Origin: Diogma glabrata
Taxonomy: Eukaryota; Arthropoda; Insecta; Diptera; Cylindrotomidae
Reading direction: 5' to 3'
DNA: 64,000 bases
NCBI GenBank assembly: GCA_963693315.1
Contig: OY856187.1
Span: forward strand, 42,374,825 to 42,438,824
Below are positions 44,238-56,104 of the stretch, piece after piece. The number at the start of each line of letters is the position of its first letter. The stretch's first letter is position 1. The notes below the pieces were generated by a model. The model made no database searches, was not told the origin of the DNA, and saw only the letters and a list, made by a program, of their open reading frames with translations. Made by a program: the position numbers and the translations under genes.

Positions 44238-44425
44238 TCCACGACTCTAAAGAATATATACTTTCCATGTGTATGTCTTCCATTGTAATTTTATACATTC
44301 TCTAACTTGTGTATAGAATGTGACGCAATCGTTACATTCTACTACAGTTCTATAGTTTATTTGTTGGTATAGTACTATCAAAAGGTTAAAACGAGAACAA
44401 TACACATATAAAATATAATATAATA
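44231..44425 (+). repeat. Dispersed repeat family D, copy 1 (pairs with 63421-63645)
   Basis: Shared strings include aagaatatat.ctttccatgt, gtatgtcttcc, ttgtaattttat.cattctc, aatgtgacgcaatc and aaaacgagaacaataca. Copy 2 has a 30-bp additional segment. No coding sequence. Confidence 0.85.
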
Positions 44426-44539
44426 AATTTAAGTTTCGTTTTTCTATGCTAACTATGATTTACATATTTCAATATGGTGATAAAAACTTCAGCAGGCAAA
44501 CTGGAAATTAATCGAAATATTTTACAGTCGTGGATAAAA

Positions 44540-44653
44540 TAGCATCTTGTATGCGCATAGCATGATGGCAATTCTTCACTGCGACGATTCTGCGATGACT
44601 TCATCCTCGTAAAGAATTGCCATCATTCTCAACTCATACAAGAATCTACTATT
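44540..44653. repeat. Hairpin with ~38-bp imperfect arms
   Basis: The left arm tagcatcttgtatgcgcata and atgatggcaattctt pairs with aagaattgccatcat and the complementary tcatacaagaat. The 15-bp inner stem is perfect; the loop holds a repeat of tgcgacga and tgcgatga. Confidence 0.85.
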
Positions 44654-46849
44654 CTTCTACGAAGTTGTTTTTTATTCTCTTTTCATAGTAAAAAATTGGC
44701 GCAAATCAAAAAATGCGTGGCAAACCGATGGAAAAATTGCCTGATTTTAACCTATCTGAAATTATCCCCAATGATGAAACAATGTCTTTTCGTCATCCTG
44801 GTACATTTGTCATCACAGCACATTTCTCAAAATATTTTTAAAGTTCATATCGGCTCTCAATAAATAAATCTAAGAGTGGATCCCGAAATTGGTTTTTTGA
44901 AGTGTGTGGCTGCAGTCACTATCAAATCCTATATATGTAGTATAAAAGATGAAACCATGAAAAAGCAACGAATAACAGTAAATTATACACCAAAGGAATG
45001 AAGTTGATGTTTTGCTCCCGAAGTGTGTTTGAAGCCCGAGGGCGAAGCTTTAGGGTTACATATCACTAAGGTAGATCACATGCTCTCTTTCGAAGTGTAT
45101 ATACTATTTGTTGCACGACCATAATTCAATTATGAAATGAAAACTAAAAACTAATCATAAAAAGAGAACGAAAATTATAAATTTTAAGTTTCATCATAGT
45201 AGGCGGTTTTTATATATATTTGTTTGAATTTATCGTAAATGATTCTGTTTCCATGAAAACTATCGTTGTTTTCATGGTTTGTTATTTTTTAAGATGAGTA
45301 AAAGATGCAATCCGCTCCAGGAAATAAGGGTGTGGAATTGAACTTTATATACAACTCGTACAAAAAATTAATTTTCCAATGCCTTTTCAGCACCATATTA
45401 TAAAAAAAACGTTATAAGTTAAACTAAAGCTGTTTTCCATGTGAAACATCTTTAAGCCAGTTTGCTGCTCTCTAAATTTGTATAATATACACAGGAAGAA
45501 TTGATATGATCAAATATTGAGGAAATCAAAATAAAATTTAATTGTGGGAATTTTTATATGCATGCGGTTTTTTTACCAATTTTATATATTTAATTAACTT
45601 TTGCTTTACAAAAGTTTTTTATGGGGTTAATTTGCATTTTAATAAATTTTGTTTTTGGTTTTCAGTCTTTAAACCAGGTTAATGGAATTTTCATAACAAT
45701 TACTTGCAGTTATTTCGAAGATGTAATTGTACCCAAATTATAATAATGCTAAAAAATTTTGTCATTTTGGATTTTTGGAAAATTTTGACAGATTTTGTCA
45801 TTTTGGCAAGACAAATCTTCTGTGGTTTGTTTTACTGATCAAAGTTTGTTGTATCAATCAACACAAATCGTTGAATGAAAGTTAGTTAATTTTATTCAAA
45901 AAGTTGTTTATTTGAAGTTGTTTTGTCCATTAATAATAATATTATTGTTTAACTTCTAAAAGGAAGTCTTATAAAATAAAAGAACAACTGTTGTAAATAT
46001 CAATTTGTGGTAAAACAGACGATAGAAAACTGAGAAAAATAAATGTGGAAAACTGGTACCTTACTACCTTCTTGAGAAAACTTGATTATTTTTGTTTTTA
46101 AAACACTGGAGATAACGAGTTTCATCTAATAAGTTAATGCTGTTTTAATAAAATTTTATATTTTTATATTACATCGAAAATTTTATATTTTTATATTGAT
46201 GTTATGGCGTTTTTTTTTTGCTCAAAATGTGTTATATATTAAAAATATATATTAAACATTTGTAAACAGGTGTATGAAATTGACCAAATTGACCAAATGA
46301 CCTTCACTCATCTGTTTATGCTTGTTTTTATTTATTAAGTTTTTTTAAATATTATTTTGATAACAAAAAATGTTATTTTGAATAAATAATTAAGCTCGAA
46401 TTGTATTATTTATAAATGATTTAATTTTTATGGTTTAAACTTTCCAATGAAACATCTCTGTTGCAGTGTTATTTATCACTGCTTCAGACATATTTCTATT
46501 ACAATTTCCTCAAGCAAATTACCTTAAGGTAACAGTTCTTCTTGTGATGTAACCACGCAAGTTGCTTCCGGCATCTATGAAAAAACTTTGTTTTAATTCT
46601 CACCGTTCTTGTCGAAGATTTACAAACAATTTGAAGAATTTTGAATGGTAGTAGTTTAAATTTATAATTTTGTTGTAAAAATATATAGATATTAAGGGTC
46701 ATTCAACTCATTAAAAATAACAAAGATAGTAGAAGAAAATAGAAATATGCAAATATTTTATCATAAAATTTAATGTGAATTTTTATTCTGCTTAAAGTTT
46801 TTACAGAATAACAGCAATGATTTTTGTAGTGCTCGTATGTATTGGCGTA
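44654..46849. other. AT-rich intergenic DNA, no gene recognised
   Basis: No coding or repeat signal is recognised. Open frames at 46499-46702 and 46703-46906 (minus) are adjacent but resemble nothing I know. Confidence 0.5.
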
Positions 46850-47117
46850 CAAAATGTATATCACAACAGAAAATAAATCCCATTTGAGACATTGATTCAT
46901 CAACATATTTCATCGGATGTCTTTTCAGTTAATGCAGGACTTCTTGGATTCAACGGTTCATTCCTTTTATAGTTTGGCTGATAATAGCACGCTTCATGCG
47001 TCTCATGAAACACCAAAATTACTTTCATCATCAGCGGTAAATAATTGTGAATCAAATTTGATAAACTCCTTAAGCGTTGATCTTAAAGCCATTATAGATT
47101 GGAGTATTTATTGCTAA
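46850..47117 (+). pseudogene. Non-LTR retrotransposon RT fragment (domain with ADD box, mutated)
   Basis: The frame at 46917-47117 contains VHSFYSLADNSTLHASHETP and INSLSVDLKAIIDW. This fits the stretch VHSFADDSTLH....L...NSLN.DL..I..W that follows the catalytic box of Jockey/CR1-like RTs. The second Asp of ADD reads Asn, and a short insertion separates HSF from ADN. Neither the upstream QGS block nor the downstream part is recognisable, so this is a small old fragment. Confidence 0.7.
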
Positions 47118-47194
47118 CATATGAGCTTGCAAAAGCAGATTTGATATTTTTGATTTTGAACAATGCGACTACCGTCTATTCCCCCGAACATAAT

Positions 47195-47257
47195 AACTAG
47201 TTCTTGTAAACGAATAGAAGAATCACTGGCTCTTTTATTCGTTTATAAGAACTAGTT
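47195..47257. repeat. 63-bp hairpin
   Basis: aactagttcttgtaaacgaa pairs with ttcgtttataagaactagtt, leaving a loop of about 20 bp (aagaatcactggctctttt). Both ends contain the self-complementary aactagtt. Confidence 0.88.
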
Positions 47258-47636
47258 CTTATATTAAAAGAAAATTAATTTAGATTAAAAAATTTAATAT
47301 TGAGGATATAATTTTTGAAACGCCAAAATTTTCATTTTTTTATTTTGTATTTTCTCAATTTCGTTAAAACTTTGTCTATTAAGATACATACAATTATTTC
47401 TAAACAAATTTAAAGGCAGCACATTGCTGCTTTAAAAATTTGCTGTACTATAATTGTAGGGGACCCCCAAAGTTTGTCACAACAAATAGTAGTAGTACAA
47501 GCTAAAGCAAATTTTAAAGCATAATATTTGTTTCTATAGTTTTTCAATATAAAATCAAAATGGATGTTAGTAAGCAATAGTAATTGAGATACTAATTGAT
47601 AATAATTGAAATCTCTATATTGGCTTTGTATATTAT

Positions 47637-47944
47637 CACCCCGATTACTGAAGTCGTGTCACATCAGGTGACATGACTATAGTCATGTCACGTCGCTTAA
47701 AAATTGGTATTATTAAAGTCGATAAAAACGGTCACGACTAAAACTAAAAATTCTGAAACAAAAAAGATCCAAAACTAAAAAAAACTCCAAAATGAAATAT
47801 TGAGGCGACTAAAATATCATTTAAAGTGACATCTGTCGTATAAAATGACTTGAGGCGTAAAAAACGACTTCAACAATACGAAAATTGTTGCGATGTGACT
47901 TTAGTCATTTAAAGTGACATGACTTGCTTTCGGTAATCGGGGTG
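47637..47944. mobile_element. 308-bp MITE with caccccgattac ends
   Basis: The left end caccccgattactgaa is matched in reverse complement by ttcggtaatcggggtg at the right end, bordered by tat on both sides (possible 3-bp or TA target duplication). The interior is built from variants of agtgacatgacttga and tgacatgactttagtca; at 47668-47691 there is a perfect 24-bp palindrome centred on actatagt. No coding sequence. Confidence 0.9.
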
Positions 47945-49709
47945 TATATTTACCCTGAATTTTAATAAAATACATGCACAGAACTAAAAAAAATTTATTA
48001 CGCATTCAAATATAAGAACTGGATCTTTTATTCGAAAGCTTTTCTGTTCTGATTTTGTCGATAACATTACCGTTTGTTTATTGAGTAAAAAACAAAATCC
48101 AACAGTTCATTGACATATATTAAAAATGGGCATAGAACTGAGCCTTGAAGTACAACAGCGTTATTTATTTAACCATAGAATAACTATTGAAGTTTATTGA
48201 AAATTATCACTCTATTTTAAGGCTTTTTTATGAAGACCACGTGGAGGAATGGCAGTGAGAAGTGGATGCAAATTCTGTTAAATAACTAAAGATTAATATT
48301 CCCCGTTTTAAATTCTAAACCATAGATACGAACTTAAATACCAATCATCTAGCCATCTTCCTTTTTAACATTTAATTTTTTTTAAGCTTTCTTTTTTAAT
48401 ATAAGACAAATAAAAAGTTAATAAAAAACCAAATTGAGTTTTGCTCATATTTTTCGTTATTATAAGTAATTAAGTCACTAATAAAACTAATTTTACGACT
48501 TGTAACGTTTGATAATTTCCTGCCTGTGGTATTTATAATCAAAGTCATGTTTAATCTGTTTTTATTTATTCATTCAAAATATTATTATATTAGTAGCCTA
48601 CCATTATTAATATAATTTTTATAGCTAACAAATTGAATAAAGATAAAAAAAAAATACTTAACTCAACGTAAAGTGATTATTATTTTGAGAAGGAAGTTTT
48701 GTTTCAAATAGTTTATTGTACAACGAGTGCAGAATGATACCACATGATATCTAGTATATAGGTTTCTGGCACGGGCGTTTTGATTGCTTTAAATGTATAC
48801 GAGTGGAGTGGGTATTTGTATTCTATACTAGTGAAGCGAACAATCGAGTAAAAACAATCAAATTATACGAATGTTCATAACAGACACCGATAGTTTTATA
48901 ACCAAAAGAATCCGACACCGAGAGAATCAATCATTCATTTTAAAATTAACGGTTGGAATAATCGGATAAAAACTACAATCCAATAACTAATAATTTAGAA
49001 GTTAAAAAAATTGGGGGGTGACACAATCGAATAAGTAGTAGTCGAGAGGTTAAATAGATAGTTGAGCTAGTGTTTTGAGTAAAAAATATTATCGTTGAAA
49101 AATATTAAATCTTTTATTTCGAAACACAAAGTTTCTGAAGATAATTTAACTATAGACAGGGAGTTATTTTCAATTGTGAGAAGCACTAATTTAAAAATTA
49201 TTTTGTGTATTGTTGTTGATTAATATTTGTAATGTGTATCATTTTTATTTATGTGTTATCATCACAAAAAAACTGTGTTTCCAATCATGTTGTTAAAAAT
49301 ATTGATATTTTAATGAGTATAATATTTTAGAAAAATTTATATAGAACAAATTGAAATCTCAGGGAATTGTAATTTTTAGTTTATTATCTATAATCAGCTT
49401 ACATTTTGAGAGAAAATTTTTATAAAAAAATAATTGTTTAATTCAACCTTTCGTAGTATTGAAATGGCTTTTTATCTAGTCAAAGATGTTTTATTTCCAG
49501 GTACTGTTCGATTACATTACCGTACATTAAGACGTCAATGTCATTAAATAATAGTTTTGTGGACAGTCAATTAAAAAGTAGGCCGGTTTTGAAGAAGTCA
49601 AAGTTTTTTCGCTCCGCATATTTAATTCTTTTACCACTAGCCCGCAAGTTGAAATTGGACATCGTGCGGGTGAAAATGTTCACGTAGCTCTCGCTGACAC
49701 AAGAAAAGT
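47945..49709. other. AT-rich intergenic DNA, no gene recognised
   Basis: No gene or repeat recognised up to about 49500. The last 150 bp probably belong to the 5' part of the retrotransposon that follows. Confidence 0.5.
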
Positions 49710-52475
49710 CAGAAAATGCGGAAAAAGAGTAAAAATGCATCAAAATTCTTCGTCTCAAGTTTGAACGTTTGAACAATGTCAACTGAAAATCACCTAAGAA
49801 CATTCGACGAGGCTCTAAGATCAATTAAATATGACATAATCGGATTAAGTGAAGTGAAAAAAAAAGATGAAGAGCTTCTAGTAAGAAGAGATTACATACT
49901 TTATACAATCACAGAAACTAGAAAAAGAGGATCCGTTGGAATTTTGATCAAGAAGAATTTGAGTGAAAAGGTACAAAATTTCAAAGCAACGTCTGATAGA
50001 ATTTGTGCAGTGTCCTTAAAAATTGACAGAAAGACATTAACAGTGATACAAGCTTATGCTCCTCATTCGGGAAGACCAATGAATGAAATAATAAAATTCT
50101 ACAGTGATTTGTCAAAAGCAGTCAATGAATCGTGTAATTCAACATGGCTTGCGGTGATCAGAGATTTTAATGCAAAAATCGGTCAATTTCAAGATGAAGA
50201 TAGTGATGTGATGGGAAAATTTGGTTATGGTGAAAGAAATGAAAGAGGAAAATTGTTAATCGATTTTGCTAGATCTAACAATCTGATAATCACAAATACA
50301 ATGTTCAAAAAAAGAGAAACAAGACGCTTCACATGGTGTATGAACAACACAAAAAATGAAATTGATTTTATCATGGTGAAGTCGGAAATGAAAAGCATGA
50401 TAAAGAAGTGATTAACAAGTTTGAGTACGATTCAGATCACAGATTATTGAGAATGACAATGAATCTAAGTGTAAAACCTAAGAAATTCTCATTCAGTCCA
50501 AGAATTCAATTAACTGGTGAAATAAGTGAAGAAAGAGAATTTAAAAGGATTCAACACATTAAACTCTTGGATCATCAATCAAAAAGTCACATCGAATTAC
50601 AAGAAGAATACAATTCACTTCAAGACTGTATAATCTCTTCAGCTGATATTTTTAGGAAAAGAAAGCCACAGGAAAAATTAATTTCTAGTGAAACGAAAGA
50701 AATTATTAATCAAAGAGAAATACTAAAATCCAAAAGATATGAGACTAATGAGATGAATGAAGAATCCGTGAAAATAAGAAAATTGGCTAATAAGATGATT
50801 TAAATGGATATCAGGAAGAGAGAGATAAACAAAGTGAAAAGCGCAATCGCAAAGAATAAATCTTGGAATTTAACGAGAAACGGAACAAATAAGGGGAATA
50901 ATCTCATTCCAAGACTCAAAAATCAGAATGGAGTCATGATCAACGATAGAAATGGAATAATTGAGATTGCAACAGAATTTTATGAAAATCTCTATGACAG
51001 CAAAATAACAAAAGAAATGAGAGATTCACAGACACAATTTTTCTAATGTGGAAGAGTTTTCATTTTACGAAATAGTGAGTGCTCTAAAAATTTTGAAAAA
51101 TAACAAAGCGACGGGAGAAGATGAAATATCATCAGAAATCTTAAAGTTGAGTGAATCGAGTTTACCAGAGATTAGAAATGAATTCAACAGAATTCTAAAA
51201 GAAGAGAAAGTTCCGACTCAATGGCTCAGGTCAGAGATTATTCTGATTCATAAGAAAGGTGATAAAGGAGACATCAAAAATTACAGACCGATCACAAAGA
51301 CAAGCCAAATGTACAAGTTATTCGCGAAAGTTATTCTAAACCGCATCAATTATGATCTCGATAATAGTCAGACAGTCAATCAAGCAGGTTTCAGACCAGG
51401 ATTCTCTACAATGGATCATGTTTTTGTAATGAAACAATTGACAGAAAAGTGCCATGAATATAAAATCCCGATCTTCATCGCTTTTGTTGACCACAATAAG
51501 GCGTTTGGCTCGGTAGAACACGCATATATATGGAGAGCTTTAAAAGATCAAGGAATTCATGATAAGAACATAAGAATCTTGAAATTTATCTATGAAAATT
51601 CAGTCAGCCAAATTAAGATCGATAAGAAAGGAAGAGAATTTCAAATCAAAAGGGGAATAAAACAAGTCTGCTGCATCTCACCGAAACTGTTCAAAAATAA
51701 TCAATTCGATTAATTGGTCACAGGAAGGAGTCAAAATAAAAATTAGGAATTGAATTGAGATTCGCTGATGATACTGTCCTAATATCGAATCAAAAAGAGG
51801 AATTAATATCGATGATGGAGAAGCTAATGAAAGAATCAAGAAAAGCGGGTCTGACGATCAATGTTGAAAAACTCAAATAATGACAAACACGGACGAAGAT
51901 AACTTTCTAGTTGACAGCACAATAATGAAGAAAGTGGATCACTACAAGTATTTAGAAGTAACTTTATCATTCGAAAGTGATGAACAAGAAAGAGAGATTG
52001 ATATAAGGATTTCAAATGCATGGAAAGCTTTCTGGTCTTTGAAAGAGTACTTCAAAGTAAATTGTCCGGTGCACTATAAGAAACGATTATTGGATAGTTG
52101 TATTTTGCCGGTGCTGAGTTATGGTTCGCAATGTTGGAGCCCCACACAAGAGCAAAGAGAGAGAATAGCAGTAGCCCACACAAAAAACAAAAGTGATTGA
52201 CGTTACTAGGTTTACGAGATCAAGAAAATGGCAATTTGCTGGACAGTGGACACATACAAAGAACAACAGATGGAAGGTGGACAAAGTATATTGAAGACTG
52301 GTTCCCGAATACGAGAAGAAAGGTAGGACGGCTAAGAAGGAAATGGATAGACGAGATTTATGATGCGGATAATTTTTGGAGAAGAACGGCCCAAAACAGA
52401 GAAAAATGGAAACGAAGAGAAAATTCTTTTGTTCTTATGTACTGAATACAGAATAAATAATAATAAATAGTAATA
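49710..52475 (+). pseudogene. Second RTE-type retrotransposon, endonuclease-RT with many lesions
   Basis: The whole coding region of an RTE-type element can be followed through several frames. Endonuclease: NV*TM (the Arg of NVRTM became a stop near 49760), YDIIGLSEVK, VIQAYAPHSG, DFNAKIGQ, EIDFIM, then after a frameshift EYDSDHRLLRM. A stop separates NKMI from MDIRKREINK at 50801-50803. RT: ILKNNKATGEDEISSEILKL, LIHKKGDKGDIKNYRPIT, AGFRPGFSTMDHV, FVDHNKAFGSVE, then after another break RFADDTVLIS (about 51760). C-terminus: YGSQCW, GRWTKYIEDW, RRKWIDEI, end at 52445. Changed positions include IRDFNA for the usual GDFNA and IKQVCC for the usual KQGDPLS. A tail of aataaataataataaatag follows the stop at 52446-52470. 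Dead, older than the element at 37.4 kb, and from a distinct lineage. Confidence 0.88.
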
Positions 52476-52499
52476 AAAGTGCATCTATTTGGTCTTTAC

Positions 52500-52930
52500 T
52501 TGATTCATGTACAGTTTGTTGAAAGTTCGTTAAGGTACGAGATTGCTAAAAATATGAGATCGAAGCTAATTTTATTAGCTTTGATTCTATGATCCGAAAG
52601 TTTGCCTTTCAAATGAAGAAGATCTATGTCGTTGATAAAAATAAGAAAACATAGAAGGTCAAAAATATTTTCTTGAGGTACACCCAACGTTATTTTTAGG
52701 TAAAAGCTGTGTTCACAGATAAAAATTAAAAATTGCTGAAGATTTAGTTAGATAGCTACGAATTAACCAACTACTCGTTCCTCTAATTCCAACGCAGTCC
52801 TAATTCCAAGAGTAGCGAACGCTTTAGTTAAATTAATAAATATAAATGATGCCATCTTATAGTGTTAGACTCGTCTTGACGAGAATATCTTGTATAATAG
52901 TTCTAAAGTAGCGACTGAAGTATTAGTATA
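52500..52930 (-). pseudogene. Jockey-like RT fragment
   Basis: The minus-strand frame at 52687-52505 begins with GVPQENIFDLLCFLIFINDI, close to GVPQGSILGPLLFLIFINDI of Jockey-type RTs. Upstream on the same strand (52850-52700) INLTKAFATL, then in a shifted frame SYLTKSSAIFNFYL, represent the KAFDTV and RSYL..R.Q blocks. It starts about 25 bp after the tail of the second RTE element, in opposite orientation. Confidence 0.72.
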
Positions 52931-53632
52931 TTACAACGAAAGCCACTGACTACTGAGTCTTTCTGAAAAAAAATGGAATTGCTCAGAAATCAACATAATA
53001 ACCGTGAATATGTGTTAAAAATTAATGTCATTATTAATGTTTGGGAGTATGGATATAGGTTTATAATTTTTAGGTGCTCCTTACTGTTATGTGTTACTAT
53101 TGGAACCATTTTTGCGATTTTCATAAGCAATCTGGGTAAACCCTTCAGAAATACAAATTTTAAAGGTGAAAGACAAAATATAGCATATTAAAAAAGAGTA
53201 ACTTTTTAGTACTACATAGGTTTGACACATTCCCAAAGTCAGTACTTTTCTTAGGAAGTAGATTATTCAAAAATTTTGAATGCTCCCATGTAATATGTTG
53301 AGAATAAGTAAAGATCTTTACGATTGGTTACTCGTATTTGCGTGAGAGAATGATTCAAGGTAGATTTACGGTGCTCATCCAATTGAGCCGCAACAATAAC
53401 AAAACAATTATTCAGTTCTGGGCTAATTTCCCATGTAGGGGTTGTAACTATATTCTTCTCTCGTTAATGAAGTCTTTTTATAGGTTTTTGAGTTTTGGCC
53501 CTAATATTTTGTTCATCTCTACCCAAATGTTTTAACTCTAAATTGTTGTTTAGTTACAGTGTGTTCCTTTACAGCCTGAGAAATGATGATATAGCTACGT
53601 ACGCCATAAGCCATGAAGATTTAGGGATATAT
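52931..53632. other. Intergenic DNA, no gene recognised
   Basis: Open frames at 52973-53191 and 53338-53535 (plus) are unrecognised; the second contains LSRNNNKTIIQFWANFPCRG and might derive from a retroelement, but this is not supported. Confidence 0.4.
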
Positions 53633-54077
53633 CCCGGGCAAGAATGAGCTAAGTGAACATGCCTGGGCCAAGTCCATGCCAAATCTTTGGCTTAATATTT
53701 TCAAACGGCCCAAGCTCTTGAACCAAGTTTGGGCTGATGTCCTGGGGCCAAGTCTGGCAAATTAGACTTGGGCCAATTCTGACAAATAAGACTTGGGCCA
53801 GATCTACTAAACCAATTTTTTCCAGACCTTTAAATGTGTAGAAAGAGGTTGTGGAACGAGTAACATATATAAAAACAAAGATAAACATAATATGGCTTGC
53901 ACATGTTTACAATGCATAAGACTGGTGAATAACGTGTAATATAATAAACTGAATCTAGGTTCAGTCTAGGCATTTACAGCTCTCATAGACTGAAACCAAA
54001 CTTAACTGACCAAGGTTTGGATCGCCAAAATGGGCCCGAGTTTGTTCATTGTTTAATATTGGCAGCTCATACCCGGG
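53633..54077. mobile_element. 445-bp MITE-like unit with cccgggca...gagct ends
   Basis: The left end cccgggcaagaatgagct is matched, apart from a 3-bp indel, by the reverse complement of agctcatacccggg at the right end. The interior carries several copies of acttgggcca and is much richer in GC than its flanks. In this design (GC-rich interior, short repeated words) it resembles the elements at 16.4 and 26 kb although the sequence is different. No coding sequence is supported; the minus frame at 53888-53649 is made of these repeats. Confidence 0.7.
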
Positions 54078-55859
54078 ATGTTTATTACAAAGATCCAAAG
54101 AGAATCGATCTATCAGGGTTTTATTAAATTTATTAAAATTAATCTTCCTGGTTTCATAAGCTATATTTGTAACTATATTTTGTCAAAATTTGCACATTAT
54201 ATGATCAATTAATGTGTCAGATACTGGTCTTGTGGTTTTCTTGTTTGTTACTGTCAAAAGATTTTCGTACTCTCGAGTGATTTTATTACTACTCGTACAT
54301 TCATATTAAAATCTCGAGCTATAATATGTAATTTAAATCGTACACTTGATCTAACATAAACCTTGTTCGTTAACTTATTTTTACTCCGTATAGAGGAAAC
54401 AAAAACTTTCTCCTAAAAACCTAAGATCTAACTACGAGTAGTTTTAGCACTTATAGTTTTGATCAATTTAATTGAACATAATCCATCATATAAATGTTAA
54501 ATTTCAAAATAATTTCAATCTGTCACACAATGAATGTCAAAAAATTTAAATAAAATAAACACGGTTACGTATCGCTTGCTATTACATCGATGGTAAAAAT
54601 GAAAATATTCAATCAATATTTGACTTGCGTGCCAAAATGGGAAGTTTAATTATTCGGTTGGTATTTAATAGTTTTGGATTATGAATGCAAAACGAAAATG
54701 AAAAAGTATGTTCTGAAAACTAACAATAAAAATTATATACATATATCAGAATTGTATTGGGATAACTCATGAGGAATAACTCATATCACAAACATAACTT
54801 TAATGACATCCTACATTAAATCTATAATGGCGCCTATATAACACGTTCTATTTAAATTTTATTCAAGTCATTCTCGCTATTTTAAAATAAATAAAATTTT
54901 ATATTAACGCTCTTGTGATTTTATATTCAAACTAGAGCTAAGTTTCACTACATGTTCTCATGTCATTCTTACATATAATTTCATTGTTTACAATGACATT
55001 GATTGTATCCATACACAATATATCATATCGATTCAATGTTACTAATTCAATAAATCCACCTTTTTTATTTTGTAAATAATTCGCATAACATAATCAAATT
55101 TGTTTTAAATTTTGTAGGAAGTTTTAATTTAATATAAACAAACCTCAACATTTAAGTCACAACACAATATTGTTTAAGTAACGGATCTAGAAGAAATGTC
55201 ACATTAAATGTTCGTTTCTTAAATGAATTTAAAATTGTATCGCAAAGTTATTATTTGACATTAACCCCAACTATACCCCATAATCATTCTAATAAATTTT
55301 TACATTTCCGTTCTAGTAGGCTTTTATTATCATTGCAATTTAATTTAAGCTTCAAATAAAAACTACTAAAAGTACCACCTAGGAACTAGCTGTGATATAA
55401 TTGTTTGTCTTTCTTATATAGCGTAACCCTAATATCTCGGAATATCCCAGCTTTAAATCTTTTTGTAATCGAAATATCGATTATGTTATGTTCTGTAGGC
55501 CTAATATTTTTTGTCTATTCTTCTATTTTATGACAATCGACTGTGGTGCAGTTTTAATAGTTTTATTTAAAATAAATTATTTCTCTTTATCTGGATTTTT
55601 TGTTTTATTTTTTTGACTCACAAAGGACTAGTTTTTGTTGTTTTTCTTGTTCTTTATTTATGGAATCGCTTGTTGCGTTCTTTCATTCCGCCTTCAGTAT
55701 TAATTTTTACTGATTTTACTCTATTAATATTTTATTAATTTATTCCATTTAAAAACTTTAAAAACAAAAGTCGGCACTGTAGGTACTCACAAAGATTATT
55801 TAAACAATATATTATGGTTGAATGAAGTTCCACAGATATAAAATCAATGTTACATTAAC
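54078..55859. other. AT-rich intergenic DNA, no gene recognised
   Basis: No coding or repeat signal is recognised. Confidence 0.5.
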
Positions 55860-56104
55860 TAGCAAATCTATCGCGGTACCCTAGAGCAACTGCTGGATTC
55901 TTGTCTTTAACGATTCAAATGAAAAGGCGCAGAATTGTGGCCTTTCAGCGTGGTTTTTTCAACAAAGTATCTCATCTTTGGAATGCTTTATCCTTCAAAG
56001 GTTTTTGCGATAGCTATAATCCTCAAAATTTTAAAAGTAGCGCTCATAAATGTCATGAAAAATATTATTTAATATATGGAGGCGCTGAAGTCTCACAGCT
56101 CTGA
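55860..56104 (+). pseudogene. C-terminal end of a non-LTR retrotransposon RT
   Basis: One frame reads TRATAGFLSLTIQMKRRRIV then FFNKVSHLWNALS, SYNPQNFKSSAHK. This is the pattern TR.A....R.RT.++..SF.....LWN.LP......L..FK that ends Jockey/CR1-like proteins. The frame runs on through the first bases of the modular repeat family (tatggaggcgctgaagtctc), ending at 56104. Only about 70 residues are preserved. Confidence 0.7.

Noticed and set aside
53649..53888. 79-codon minus-strand frame
   Set aside because: Built of the repeated ttgggcca words of the MITE-like unit at 53633-54077.
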